From positions 66,803,965-66,867,964 of the forward strand of contig OX419758.1 of NCBI GenBank assembly GCA_948567375.1: a stretch of 64,000 bases of DNA, read 5' to 3'. Positions 1 to 11,811 of this stretch are shown here, one piece after another. The stretch's first letter is position 1. Each line of letters opens with the position of its first letter. Source of the DNA: Lunularia cruciata (Eukaryota > Streptophyta > Marchantiopsida > Lunulariales > Lunulariaceae). The notes below the pieces were generated by a model. That model was not told the DNA's origin and made no database searches. It saw only the letters and a program-made list of their open reading frames with translations. Position numbers and translations under genes: made by a program.

Positions 1-1
1 A

Positions 2-319
2 GAAATTTATGGTGCTTGCCCAGATGTGAAGGTGAAGGTGAAGGTTGGGGATATAATTACCAAACAAAATTTCTTTGTTCAAGAGATTACATCATACCCA
101 ATAATCCTTGGACAACCGTACATTAGGGCGGTGAGGATGGAGACCAAAGTCCTTGATGATGGTTCTGCCTATTCTCAGATTAGGGGCCAAGATGGCAAGA
201 AAGCAGTGCAATTTCTCACTTTATGTGCAAACCACAAGCGCAATCAAGTCTACTCGAGGAGTGGTTGTCTACCTAAAGTGACGATGGAGTTCAAGGATTT
301 TCTCCAAGTACCACTATAG
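2..319 (+). pseudogene. Ty3/gypsy aspartic protease relic (left edge truncated)
   Basis: The frame is open from the window edge to a TAG at 317 and encodes the C-terminal part of a retropepsin-like domain. The reading begins GACPDVKVKVKVGD, continues with NFFVQEITSYPIILGQPY (the ILGQPY segment is the usual late protease motif of plant gypsy elements) and then KVLDDGSAYSQIR and GKKAVQFLT. The catalytic DSG triad would lie left of the window, so activity cannot be judged. RT and RNase H relics of the same element follow on the same strand, which supports the call. The domain order PR-RT-RH is what Ty3/gypsy polyproteins show. Confidence 0.6.
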
Positions 320-348
320 GGTAAGAATATAATGGTACATTAAAGAAG

Positions 349-960
349 GTGCTCTCACTTCAGAGGGGAAGTAACCTATGTATAGGGGTGATGAGGTTTT
401 CTCAAAGTGGGTTTAGTGTTTATATGAAACTTGCCAATTTGCACAAAAGGGAGTGGAAAGTTGTGCAAGAACAAGAAAAAGAACTAACAAGAGTGGAGTT
501 GATTGATGAGGATGATACCATAATAGGAGTGTATATGGAGATAGGGTTGGAAGATACTCTAGGAGAGCTTGAGAGGATGGAACCTGAGCACAAGCATGAG
601 GATCAGGTGGTGGAAATACATTCAAGGGAGCTTTATTCAGCGATAGTGTTTTTTGGTTCTAAAGCTAGGGTGGAAAGAGTGTGGAGTGTGGAGAAAAAGG
701 TCAGGCCTATGGCTTAACCTCTTCCAAGTGAGTGTGATCAGCATGTCCAACTTGCTCAAAAGCAAAAGAGCTTAAGGGATCTGGATTAGATAGATCACAA
801 GTTCACCAAAGCTACACTCAAGGAGTTAATAGTTGGTTCGTTAGATTTTCTTCTACCAATGGAGGAGAAAAGGTTTTGAGAGATGTTAAGTTGGCATGGG
901 AAAGCTTTCTCCTTTGAGCTTTCTGAAATTGGGTTTGTAGATACAACTATGGTGGCTCCA
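349..960 (+). pseudogene. Protease-RT linker of the relic gypsy element
   Basis: This stretch joins the protease and RT relics. The open part at 349-717 is acidic and charged (for example EQEKELTRVELIDEDD) and shows no recognisable domain. After 717 the frame is broken several times. It is kept as part of the relic element only because of its position; the sequence alone would not identify it. Confidence 0.35.
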
Positions 961-963
961 ATG

Positions 964-1157
964 ATCATCTTTACAGTTCCACATGCACCTTGGGACTTGA
1001 GACTCATTCCAGTACCTAGAGCTTACCATTCCGGTACTGCCAACGCTTATGGATCTCTTGATCATCTTTACAGTTCCACATGCACCTTGGGACTTGAGAC
1101 TCATTCCAGTACCTAGAGCTTACCATTCCGGTACTGCCAACGCTTATGGATCTCTTG
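964..1157 (+). repeat. Perfect 97-bp tandem duplication
   Basis: The 97 bases at 964-1060 are repeated without a visible mismatch at 1061-1157. The unit reads as the pre-RT segment of the relic polyprotein (PHAPWDLRLIPVPRA). The surrounding relic is heavily decayed, so the perfect identity means the duplication is recent or was made during cloning or assembly. Confidence 0.9.
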
Positions 1158-1159
1158 AA

Positions 1160-1967
1160 GGAGAAAACTGATGCAAAGATCCTAGAGCTGTCATTTGCAC
1201 CTTATTCTAGTTGCTGATTTACAATGCCTAAGAAGAATGGAGCTTTGAGGTTCATCCAAGATATGCAACCTGTGAATCGAGTGACAATTAGGAATAAGGG
1301 TTGATTGTTGGAGCATTTGCTGAAGCTTTTGTGGGTAGAGCCATATATTCTTTGGGAGATCTACAATTTGGTTATGACCATTCTAACTTGTTGAAGGGAG
1401 TAGGGATGTTACCACAATGTGGATGCCATTGGGGTTGATGAGGATGTGCACATTGCCACAATGAGCAACAAATTCTGTTGTGCACATCATGAATGGAATG
1501 AATAAAGTTCTTAGGGATTTCATTCCAAAGAAGACAATGCCTTTTATGGATGATATTCCAATAGAAGGGTGCATAGAAGAAGAGAAGGATGAAGTACTGG
1601 ATCAGAGGGGGTGCCGTAAGTTTGTAGCTGATCATATTTCAGATTGTGATCATATCCTATCACGGCTTGAGGAGGCTCATTTGACCTTGTCGGGTGCTAA
1701 ATCTAAGTTTGAAGAGGTGAAGAGGTGGTCATTGTTGGGAATCTATGTGGATGTTTTGGGCGCAAACCTGATCCAAGCAAGGTGGATGTGATTCAGCAAA
1801 TGAAAGACACATGCAACTCACCAATAGAAAGTAAGGAAATTCTTGGGAGCTTGATGTTTTATCATGTATGCACTTTGCACACAAAGCAGATCCTCTCTAT
1901 GGTTTATTATGGAAAGTTCAGAAGTTTAGATGGGAGGAGAGACACACAAAGGCGGTTTAGAAGCTGA
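1160..1967 (+). pseudogene. Ty3/gypsy reverse transcriptase relic
   Basis: Fragments in shifting frames give typical RT blocks: MPKKNGALRFIQDMQPVNR near 1223-1285 (finger/palm start), then an open piece at 1480-1791 with MNKVLRDFIPKKTMPFMDDIP. There the FMDD at about 1545-1556 corresponds to the YxDD catalytic box. GCRKFVADHISDCDHILSRLEE and LTLSGAKSKF follow, then VDVIQQMK in another frame at 1725-1967. At least two frameshifts and several stops make it non-functional. The sequence between about 1290 and 1480 is too damaged to read. Confidence 0.7.
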
Positions 1968-2024
1968 AAAAATTGTTGTCCTCTCCACCTATACTACGAT
2001 AGACCAGCCATGAGAACAACAAGA

Positions 2025-2403
2025 TTATAATACTCACGGTTGATACTAGTCTCGTAGCTATCGGTTAGGCAGTAGGGCAAGATGATGAAGATGGGAACTG
2101 ATATGTTGTACATTTTGGGGCAAAGATCCTGAGTGAACACCAAAGAGTCTACCCTCAAGTTAAATGAGAGCTATGGGAAGTGGTTACAGTGATGAAAGCT
2201 GAGAAGGACTACCTGATTGGAGCACCAATTATAGTGGAGATGGATTGTTTGCCACTATTAGGGATGATAACAAATTGTTATACTCCAGACATTGCAATGC
2301 TCAGATGGATTGCAGACATCAAGTCCTTGAAACATGAGTTTTGACACATAGCATGCAAGGATAATTCAATAGCTGATATGCTATCTCGGGTTGAGTCCTG
2401 GTA
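2025..2403 (+). pseudogene. Ty3/gypsy RNase H relic
   Basis: The frame reads ILTVDTSLVAIG, AVGQDDEDGN, VVHFGAKILSEHQRVYPQVK, ELWEVVTVMKAEKDYLIGA, VEMDCLPLLGMI and ends in DNSIADMLSRVES. The first Asp (TVDTS), the Glu in the ELW block and the Asp in EMDCLPL are the expected RNase H acidic positions. ADMLSR is the standard end of the gypsy RNase H domain. Several stops interrupt it. No integrase is recognisable after it, so the element is truncated or too decayed beyond 2.4 kb. Confidence 0.7.
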
Positions 2404-2701
2404 TTCAGCTTGGTAATGTTGGAAGTGATGACCAACAGACCAGGATTGTGTGTTATGACAATAGGTTAGGTTGCCCGTTACCACCTTACTTGATAGTAAG
2501 AATATCAAAACATAGAGCGGAAGGTTTTATTAGTTGGGTTTTACATACGCTCAAACTAGTAGGGACGAGTTAATCTACAACCTTTGATCTATAGGCTCCA
2601 AGGCTAGGGATCCTATGTGTTCCTAGAGAAGGAAAGGCAAAGTACAACAATGTCCCTATAAAAGAAAGCTATGGGTACAAAAAAGTGGTTTATGGGCGGG
2701 A

Positions 2702-2849
2702 GGGGTTTCAATTTCAAACTGATATGGAGTTTTATGGTGGAGTACACTAGTGAAATCTGGCAATTAATTAATAACAAGGGGTTTCAATTTCAAACTGTTG
2801 TCCAGTTTTATGGCAAATTACACTAGTAAAATCCAGCAATTAATTAGTG
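2702..2849. repeat. Degenerate 75-bp direct repeat, two copies
   Basis: A unit beginning AGGGGTTTCAATTTCAAACT occurs at 2702 and again at 2777. Both copies continue through a similar GTTTTATGG..ACACTAGT and end in CAATTAATTA. They are roughly 80-85% similar by eye. No gene is associated. Confidence 0.65.
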
Positions 2850-5400
2850 TCTTGATTCAAGGTCAATCCTAACCACCCATATTATCCTAACCACTTCCTT
2901 TGCATTATGCCAAATGGAGAATGATGGAAGGAAAATAAATTAGCATAATTTGAAATTTGTTGACACTCTCAATTTCTGGTTTTGACTAGCTCGTGGGTGA
3001 GGGAGATGGTTCCATGTTTTTTATTGTGAATTTGTAAGATAAAAGCTTAGTGTTAGATCCAAGTTTAAGCATGCCACACCTTGCCCAACATCACCCCCAA
3101 CAAAGGACCTAACTACTAATACAAGTTTGCACATGAAAATTGAAATCAAAGTTTGGGATTTTTAGTGAATTAGAGAAGCCATGGGTAAATCTCACACTCA
3201 CACTCAAGACATTGAAGAACAAGTAAATTGAACCCTCCCCCTCTCCAATTTGGATTTCAAGAACTCCTCAAGATGATGGTTGCATCTATTCCAATTTATG
3301 CCGGCACGGTGCTCCAATATCTGCTAGCAAGGGTGGTTTGGTTGGATTTAGGAGCAAAGTTGGTTTTGGTGGATCGGGGAGAAGGAATAGCAAAGCAACT
3401 AAAGGTGAGGATGATAGATTGAGAATGGTTTCTCACCACTATACCTAGATACTAGAGTATTTGGATAACCCCAAACACTTCAGTCAAATTCATCATGATA
3501 ATAGTAAAAGGCCTGTCCAAAAAAGCACCACATTTAATTACATGGCTACTTACTTAATGCAAATGAGATTTGATTTTTGTGATGATATCAAGACCAACAA
3601 GACCAATACACAAGACCAGCTCCGGAGGAACACCCAATGAAACAAGAGAAAAACACAAGATTGGGCTAGGAGGAATACCTTATGAGACAAGAGAAGAGGA
3701 GGGTAGAGGAGACATTAGAGAGCACACAAGAGAAGCATCCAATAAGAAAGTTCCAACTAGAGAAGAAGTTTCAAAATAGAAGGAAATGACATTCAAAAGA
3801 GAAGGAAAAGTTCTAAAGTTTCCAAGATTACACTTGGACTTGCTTCTTTCTCACAGGATAGCTAGGCAGCAAATTGAGAAATGACTCCTTGAATCCAAAG
3901 AGAGGTGTAAAATAGATGAGATTGAAGCACAACAAGCTACCAAAACTCAAGAGACAAGTAGAGGTTGAGAATATATTCAGAATAGAGAAAATAAGGCCAA
4001 GGGTAGAAAGGCTCCTTATCAAAAAAAATTGTAGAATCAAAATATTTTTACTCCATAACACTTGAACTAGCCCAAGCCGGGAAGAACCACAATGAGATCA
4101 AAACTACTATTAAAACTTTACCTGATATAAATCCATATCCTTACAATGGCTCTAGTCCTAGTTATAGTGCGGATCCCAAGTTCCTTGTACCAAAGCCAAT
4201 AATACAACAAATTCCACAAGTTGGAATGAGAGTGAAGAATAGTAAGAGATCTTGGTGGTTCTTAGGTGTAGTTAGCTCTCTGAGGTTTTTGGAATGGCTC
4301 TTTCACAAGTCAAAATGAGAGTGAAGAATAGTAAGAGCTCTTGGTAGTTCTTAATTGTAGTTAGCTGTTTGGAGTTTATGGAATAATAATAGCTCTTGGC
4401 AGTCTTTAGAATAGTAAGTGCATATGTTCTTAGGATGTAGCTAGCTCTTTGAGATTTTTGAAATAGTAAGAGGTCTATATGATACGAATTATATGATTTC
4501 TTGATCTCATATGTAAATGGATGATTATGTATAGATTTTCTAATGTTTCTATTTTTTACATTCCATTAAAAGAGTTCCTTGTAATGTAATGTTAATCTTG
4601 TTAATCTCTCCATGTTTTTCCAAATTCATCTTTTATATCAAATTTTTTCTCCCCTCATATTAACATGACCGCACATTTATATTACAACATTAGTTCATGC
4701 TTAAAAAGTTCAAGATCAAACCAGAATAGGTCCAATCCCACAATGCACCCTGTGCAAACAAGATTTCAAATCTTTGCTATCTAATTCTACTTTGTTTAAT
4801 TCAAGCTTACATAGTGTATACGGTTTGTGCAATTTGTGTGGTCTATGCGGTCTACATGACTAATAAGATCTTATGCAGGTTGTACATATTGGTGTTTAAC
4901 TTGGTGCTTACCTAAGCTAATTAAATCTCACCTGGTTTACATAGCAAATTGATGTTTAACTTGGACCAGGGTTTAACTATCAAGTTATGGTGCTAACATC
5001 AAGTAATGATACATGCACAAAACCTGAAAGGAATCAATCAACACAAGAATAGGTTAGGGTGAAAGTATAGTAGCTTAAGTATATACTCCATGGAGCTATA
5101 AGAACTCATGGAAGTACAATAATCCCTTGTGTATCAATAGAGTACAAGACATCAAAGAAATACATCAAAACCATGATAAAGAATCTAAGCAAGTTGTGAA
5201 AGTATAGAAGATGAAGTGTAAAATACATAAATATACATGTTTGTATATATATAGTCCTATGTATATAGTACACATAACTCTTTGGTACATGTTGCTCCAA
5301 TATTTCATGTAAGCACTTATAGAAGATAGGCTCTAATAAAAAAGAACCATAGCACCATATCCACCTCCTCTCTTGCCCATGCATCTTGGGCTCATAGAAT
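2850..5400. other. AT-rich gene-free stretch
   Basis: No open frame with a recognisable domain is present. The region includes short similar blocks around 4250-4470 (repeated TAGCTCT and GAATAGTAAGAG phrases) and a purine-rich segment around 3600-3780. The small open frames at 3228-3422 and 3570-3779 are low-complexity and have no family signal. Probably old, unclassifiable repeat DNA. Confidence 0.5.
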
Positions 5401-5407
5401 GCCCACT

Positions 5408-6698
5408 TTAAAGATCATAAGAGCCAAAACTATAATCCCTCAATCTACAAACATGTAGTCTACTCTTCCTCTTGGAAAGGTATAATGGAAGAGTGGAGTC
5501 TCTAAATCTATCTAGAGGAGCTACAAGAAGCTGAAATAATGATGCATATGGAGTACAAAGTATAGCCATTGGTCTGAAGCTGAGAGGATGTATAGCTTCA
5601 TGAGGTTGACTCCTACAATAAGGTAGAGCATTTTTGTTCACAAATAGTATATCTTGGATGGATAAACCTAATGACATAAATGTATTGTAGGGTCTACCTA
5701 TGAAACCTCTATACTCATCAAAGTATCCATTGCTCACAAAGACATGCCATGATATGTGCTCCCATATGTACTCTATTAGATAGTAGACCATGCTTCACAT
5801 GGAATGCAATAGAACCTCCACCTCACACTTTGGACCGCATGTCCATATGATCACTTGAAAGTGTATGATACAATAATCCATAAACTCTTTCATGCCCAAC
5901 TATGGGATATATGATAAAGTACTACTTGCTTGCTAGGAACACCATCTCCACCTCACAATCTCTACACACCACTCCAATAAATGAGGAATAGAGGAATTCT
6001 CATATCCACTATACATCTCTAATATTACTATCCTCTTCCTCAAATTAGTGGGGAAAATGATGTGGGATAAACACTCTAGATAAGCTCATAGTCTCTCTCA
6101 ATATAGTGACTCTATGTACCTTATCTCTCAAAGAAGCACTCCTCTCCTCTTGGAGCTCCAAATACTCACAAGGAGTACCACTAAATCTTGGAGCCCGAGT
6201 CATATCCTCTACAGTCTTAGTGATGTAGACCTTCTCCTCTCCACCTCCATTGCTATATAAAATCTCATCCTCACTCACAACCAACCCACTCTCGATAGAC
6301 AAGTGTATGAGAACCTGCCTCACATAAGTCACACAAAAACATATCCCATATGGATGGCTAAGCTACCTCTGGACTACCACAAGCTATGCCTTAATAGCCA
6401 ATAGCATAAACTCAACCTAGCCTAGTCCACTAGAGTAGATGTACCCATCTTACTCTTCACTATGAGAATGATGTTCCCATGTACTACCTTGGACACCGGG
6501 GTAAGAAGTGAACAAAACAGTTGGAAAAAAAGATCTAAATGTAGTATAGGCACATTGCCTAGCTAGATATCTCCTAGTTGTCTTGTCTCTAACAAGAAAC
6601 CAATCCTCCACCAAATTTTGTGAAACTATTTTTCTCCTTGGTGTGCTACTTAAAGGCAAAAAAAATGCCCCGCTTATCATATCAACATCAAGTCTCAA
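5408..6698 (-). pseudogene. Unclassified degraded minus-strand coding relic
   Basis: Three minus-strand open segments follow one another: 6450-6698 (82 aa), 6045-6332 (95 aa, with VVSEDEILYSNGGGEEKVYI and EYLELQEERSASLRDKVHR) and 5408-5791 (127 aa, with LIEYIWEHISWHVFVSNG and GFIGRPYNTFMSLGLS). Amino-acid composition is protein-like and the segments lie on one strand with short broken gaps. A decayed coding region, possibly a transposon gag or accessory protein, is therefore plausible. I do not recognise the family. Confidence 0.3.
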
Positions 6699-6719
6699 AC
6701 CTCTTCCTCTTACTTTTCC

Positions 6720-9700
6720 ACTATGAGTTTCATGGTGCTAGCAAACTTCTTACACAATGAAACCTATATTATATAAAATTCATGTTAGTCTAACCCACCA
6801 TACACCAAGTACTAGGAAAACCAATTGCAAAAACTGAGTATTGGGAAAACCAACCAACACAATCTATGCAAACCACACACCTCATAGAAACAAGTTTGCA
6901 TGGGTTGTGCAACATGAGGAGCAGGTTTGCATGGTGGGATAGAGAAACACACATTTGCATGGCAAGAATTGAGACAATCATTCACAAAAAACATGCAAAT
7001 TTTCTTACATGGGGCTTTGGATACTCAATTCCAAGAGCAATCTTGAGTTTGAGTGCATCTAAGTCCTCTTGTCAAATTGTCTTCACTGCATCTCTAATTT
7101 GGAACCTATCCAACCAACACCATTTAATGTATGGCATATAATCCATCAAGGCATAGAACCAAATTTACCATGTCCCTTCTCTCATCTATTCCATGTGTTC
7201 AGTCTTAACTGCTCTCTCATAAGTCTTGTGTCTTTTAGACCATGTTTCTTTCTCCGTGCACTTTCAGATTTTACTAAACCTTGCACTCTGATTTCACTAA
7301 ACCGTATGCTTTGTGGATGATTTCACTGTCCCCTTGGATTTCACACTTCCTTGTGCTACACAGATGGTTCCATTGTCCCCACCTTGGGTTGTCATCTCTC
7401 CTTATCCCTTGATAACTTCCCTTGTTCTCCAATTATTGTCACCCCAAAGCTCCAAACTCCTCTCCTTTGAACTCCTCTCCTTTGAACTCCTCTTTCTTGC
7501 TCCTAAATTTTCCCAATTTCTAACCAATGTCTTCTAATTTAGTACAAAGACTCTTAACTCTCTCCTTGTCTCCTCCCCTTATTATTTCTTCCTATCTCCT
7601 CCCTTGATTACTCCCCAATTATTTCCTTCCCTTGATTTCTCACTTTGGACTCTTCCATCTCCTTGTCTCCTCCTTTGATTACTCTCCCAATTATTTCCTC
7701 CTATCTCCTCCCTTGATCAATCTCCTCCCCCAATTACTCCCCAATTATTTCCTCCCCTAATTATTGTCACCTTGGGCTTGGGCTCCCATATCCTTTGATT
7801 TACTATCACCAAATCCTCCCCAAAAAAATGATCTCTTTCAAATGATTCTCTTCTTTTTTCTCTTGACTGATCTCTCCCTCTCAAAGTCTCTCAAATTTCA
7901 CTCAAATGACCTCTCCCTTTCTCTTCATGATTCTTAAGTTGACTCTTTCACTAAACACTCCTTCCAACTTGTTATCTTGTTCCCTCACTCTCTCCTATAC
8001 ACTTTCAACAATTTTTAAATTTTAGATTGATTTTTTTCTTCTCTTGCATTTTGCTTCAAATTCTACCTTCCTTCCTTGACCCTCCAACCACCAACAACTC
8101 CTTTTTCTTGATAGTGAGTCAATACATCACTCCCAAACATAAAAAATCTCATGCATACATACTCACATACATTCTCACACAAGAAAATTCTCTTGCATTC
8201 CATGCAAACTACCCAAATATTCTCACACAAAAAAGATTCTCAAGCAAACTAGCATTCTCAAATTTCACACAAACTATCATACTCACACATTCCATGCAAA
8301 CTAAATTAGCTCATGGCAAATAATAACCAAAGCATTATGAATTTTACATGCAGTATTCAATCATATGATTATAATATATAATCATTTCAAAAATATCAGG
8401 TCCCAAAACATATCATTGACTTGATAGCACAAAAGCCAAACAATTTTGCATAGCAAAAGTTCTTGCTTCTTCTTTGTTCTCTCCTTGATATTTCAAAATT
8501 ATGCTCCACCAATGGTTCTCCTTCACTTTCCATTTCTTAATTGTAGTCTTCCTTTACCTAGTTGTCTGCCCTATTTATCAAAAAAATTTGGAGTATAATA
8601 CATAAGTGATCTATCTTAAGAGATGTGCATTTCTCTTAGGATCAATTAATTGCACTCTTATTTCTTTGAGAGAATGTCACATAGCTTTGAAAATGTCTTC
8701 ACTTGAATTCAAATCCAACCATATAGGAAACTTTTTCAAACATGGCATATCATAGCAAGAGCCAAGCATTCTTATGATCACATCCCATTTTGGCACAATG
8801 AATAATCTTACATCACACAATAATACATCTCACAAAACAACACAATTGTAAGTCACAAAAAGAACACAGCAATTTGCACCACATTTTACACCACAGTTCA
8901 CACCACAAAACAACCATTCTCATTCTCACCTCCTACAAAATGGATGATCCTTTGCTTGTTGTTACACACCATTGATGGAATAAAATCCTTTCTTGCAAAA
9001 AGTACATCTCCCCATCTACAATTGGCCTCTAAGAAAGTCAAAATATAGTCCCATCCACTAAACCCACACAACTAAGAAACCCTTTTTGATTAAAAAAAAA
9101 AAATAGAAGATCTCCTTGACCTCTCCTCTTTTCCAAGGCACTTCACCTCCTTGCCAAAGGTAGCTATGATTGAAATCATGACACCTCTATAAATACAACA
9201 GTAGACCCCACACTAATCTCCCATATGTTTAAGCCTCTTGCCACACTTACCCCCTTGCCATGATGCCAAAACTTGTCCAAGGTGAGTGCAACTTGAATCC
9301 AAATAGGAGATTGGGACTTGCAAGATGCATTTTCAAATACTCTATGATCTTTTATGTCATTCACAAAGCTTGAAACAAAAAACAAACACATTCTTGTGAG
9401 ATGTCTAAAGGCATTGCAATTCCAATCGAAAAAACATTTTAACACAAACTGATTACTTCTTGTACATTGGACACTCTCTTGCAAATACCAAGATTCCAAG
9501 TATAATTCCACCACTTCATTAGGATATCCATTGAAACTTCCTCCTTGTCAGAGGTCCAATTTGTCTATCCAAGTTAAGAAAGTCACTTCTACTCTCAAAA
9601 TCACCCTCACCAATTTTGCAATTTAATGGAGGAGGAAAATCAGATCACTAGTCCAAGGTATCTTAGCAAGGATTCAGCTTGGCAAATATCCAAGTGGTTA

Positions 9701-9800
9701 AAAAAGAGAACTTGTACTGAACAATACGAGAGTTACATACAATGGGGACAAAGAGAGGAATAAGAGGAAGGAATGAGCCTGCATGAACAAGAGGAAGGAG
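6720..9800. other. Gene-free region with pyrimidine-rich low-complexity DNA
   Basis: Between about 7300 and 8000 the plus strand is dominated by C and T. The phrase CTCCCCAATTATTTCCTCC and variants recur at about 7610, 7680 and 7735, and CTCCTCTCCTTTGAA is repeated at about 7450-7480. The rest (8000-9800) is AT-rich with scattered CACA-rich stretches and no domain-bearing open frame. An A-run sits at about 9092. Confidence 0.55.
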
Positions 9801-10247
9801 TGTCACGCCATTTGTAGTTCCGCATCTAGATGCTCGGACACTGGAGTTCCAATGATGGTAGTTAGAGTTATTCTAGCAGTTTCTTAGGGACTACTTTCCG
9901 ACGGTTAGATTTTGTGTTCAGGGTACTGACTTCACGGTGGGGCCCACCGTCACTTTGCACCGTTTGCACCGTCGAGTGTGCCGTCAGTGGGACCGTTAGG
10001 GTTTCAGGGCTAGCTCAAGTCCAGGGGGTATAGTTTCAAAGTGAGCTCCAGAGAGCTTACTTCTTTGATGTTGAGCCTTCGAGTTCCTGGCTATGGTGGA
10101 CAGAGGCCGGCGAGCGTCACCTGGATTCTTTATGCTTGAGTGGGTGTGGCTTGACTGTAATCAGTGCCCAATTGTTGGCAGTTTATAGAGTGACAGATCA
10201 AGTACCGATCTGAGTTGAGTTGAGTGGAGAATGTTAAGCAATCTGAT
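9801..10247 (+). repeat. 5' LTR of the methyltransferase element (lacks first ~105 bp)
   Basis: It starts TGTCACGCCATTTG and ends near CTGATTACA before TCAAAGAAG. It matches 19193-19641 with about 17 differences. Compared with the 3' LTR that follows the polypurine tract, it lacks the first ~105 bases (TGTGGCACTTTA to GCACGA). No standard TGGTATCAGA primer binding site is visible just downstream, so the priming tRNA is not identified. Confidence 0.85.
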
Positions 10248-11811
10248 TACATCAAAGAAGTGAAGTCAGGGGGAAATCGGGTGCAGGAACGTTGAGTGTT
10301 GGTGGTAACTCCAAGCTCGGTGGATCGTGGTAGCTCGATTCAGGTTCTGTGTTTCCCTAGTGTGCAGAAGCTTTTGTAGTTGATGCAAATTTGGCAGTTA
10401 GGCGGATGGTGTGCGGAAGCGCTGGCCAAATTTTGAGCAAAGAAGGAGCAATTTTCGAGCAGTGTTGTGATTTTGAGCTCAAGAGGTGAAGGAAGGACCA
10501 ATTTGCTGCGAGTTGGGCTCAGAAAGTGAAATTGAAGGTGGAGTTAGAAAGCTCTTCTCATAAAATTGTGATTTGGAAAAACCCATTTTGTCGGAAAATG
10601 GAAAGTTGGCTCGAGTGGAAAGTTAGCGGGGGATTTGGTGGACATCCATCTTTAGGGTTTATCTCAGATTTTATGTCAGATTTTACGTCAGATTTTTGGG
10701 CCAGAATTGGAGGAGTTTCGCTATTTGGCCAGATTTGGAGAAGTTTCGCTAGTTTGGAGGAGTTTCGCAGATTTGGAGAAGTTTTGCCAATTTTGGAGGA
10801 GGTTCGAAGTGGCAACAAGAAAGGCCTCATTTGGCTGAATTTCGGCGTTTTGAGGCATAGGGCTGTGGGCTATGAGAGGCTACGAAGGCCTAGAAGGGCC
10901 AGCAAGCCAGCTTGCTGGCGTGAGGCTAGCTAGTTTAGTGTAGATCTTGGTCATTGGTTGGCATAATCTGCCTTTCTTGCTAGACTGTGCGCAATAGGGT
11001 TTGACCCCTAGATCTCTTGTTCCTAGACTGGTGCCCTAGCCAACTGGTCCACCCTCACTTGTTGTCATAGTGACTGTGCCACTGTTATCTATACACATGT
11101 AGCTTTGGCTAGTAGAGGCAGTTTGATCCCATTCTTGGTGATCCTGGTAGCTTAGGACTTAGATACGAACTACTCTTATGTCAAATGCCAAATGGTGGCA
11201 CAGTCAGTCCCGTGTTGTGTTATGAGATGGAGGGTTTTTCTTTAGATTTCTTGTGATTGGATCCCCTCCATTCTCTGCTTCCTGTTTGTGCACCATGTTT
11301 GTGTGAGGTGCCCTGACTTTTGAGCGTTGGTGCTCTGGTGTGCTCTCGGTGGTGAGGCTGGAGTGATGACCAGTCAGACTACCTTTGTTTCTCTCCGGTG
11401 AGGCGGGAAGTGATGACCTGCAGACCGTGAGAGTGCGTGTTATGATGGCAGGTTACAGGTTGCCTTTCCCCTAGTGTAGTTATCTCGGTTAGAGTTACAT
11501 TAGTGGGTGGTGTCTAGTTGGTGTTGGCACGCGGTGGTATTGGCACTTGGTGGGATACTTGCGGTTGCGACTTGCGGTTGCAATTGGTGGTTCAGGTTTG
11601 CTGTTGCAGTTACGTGGTCACGACGGAGTTCTTTGGAGATTCTAGAGGAGTTAGCCCTGCAGTACGCAGTGGGTTTACTCGGAGTGGTGCTCGGTATTAG
11701 CCTGTATCTCAGGTCCCAGTGAAGGAGGAGATTGACTCTGAGTTGGAGTTGGACACAGGAGCTGATTCAGTTGAGAGTGCACTTGGTGTGTCCGCACCGT
11801 TGTTGTGGGAC
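10248..11811 (+). other. Long untranslated leader of the methyltransferase element
   Basis: About 1.5 kb separate the 5' LTR from the first in-frame ATG of gag (11812). A 135-codon open stretch at 10526-10933 consists largely of a short repeat (AGTTTCGC and GATTTGGAG phrases, 10680-10800) and looks non-coding. A short hairpin (GCCAGCAAG...CTTGCTGGC, about 10897-10918) lies at its end. Long leaders can hold packaging and dimerisation signals; nothing here proves that role. Confidence 0.5.

Noticed and set aside
7300..8000. Pyrimidine-rich stretch as a coding region
   Set aside because: Open frames there are low-complexity Ser/Leu/Pro translations of CT-rich DNA with no domain.
9801..10247. 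Heat-shock elements in the LTR of the methyltransferase element
   Set aside because: I looked for GAAnnTTC arrays like those in the chromovirus LTRs and saw none.
10526..10933. A 135-codon open frame in the leader as a separate gene
   Set aside because: It is mostly a short internal repeat, has no domain, and an equally long antisense frame covers it.
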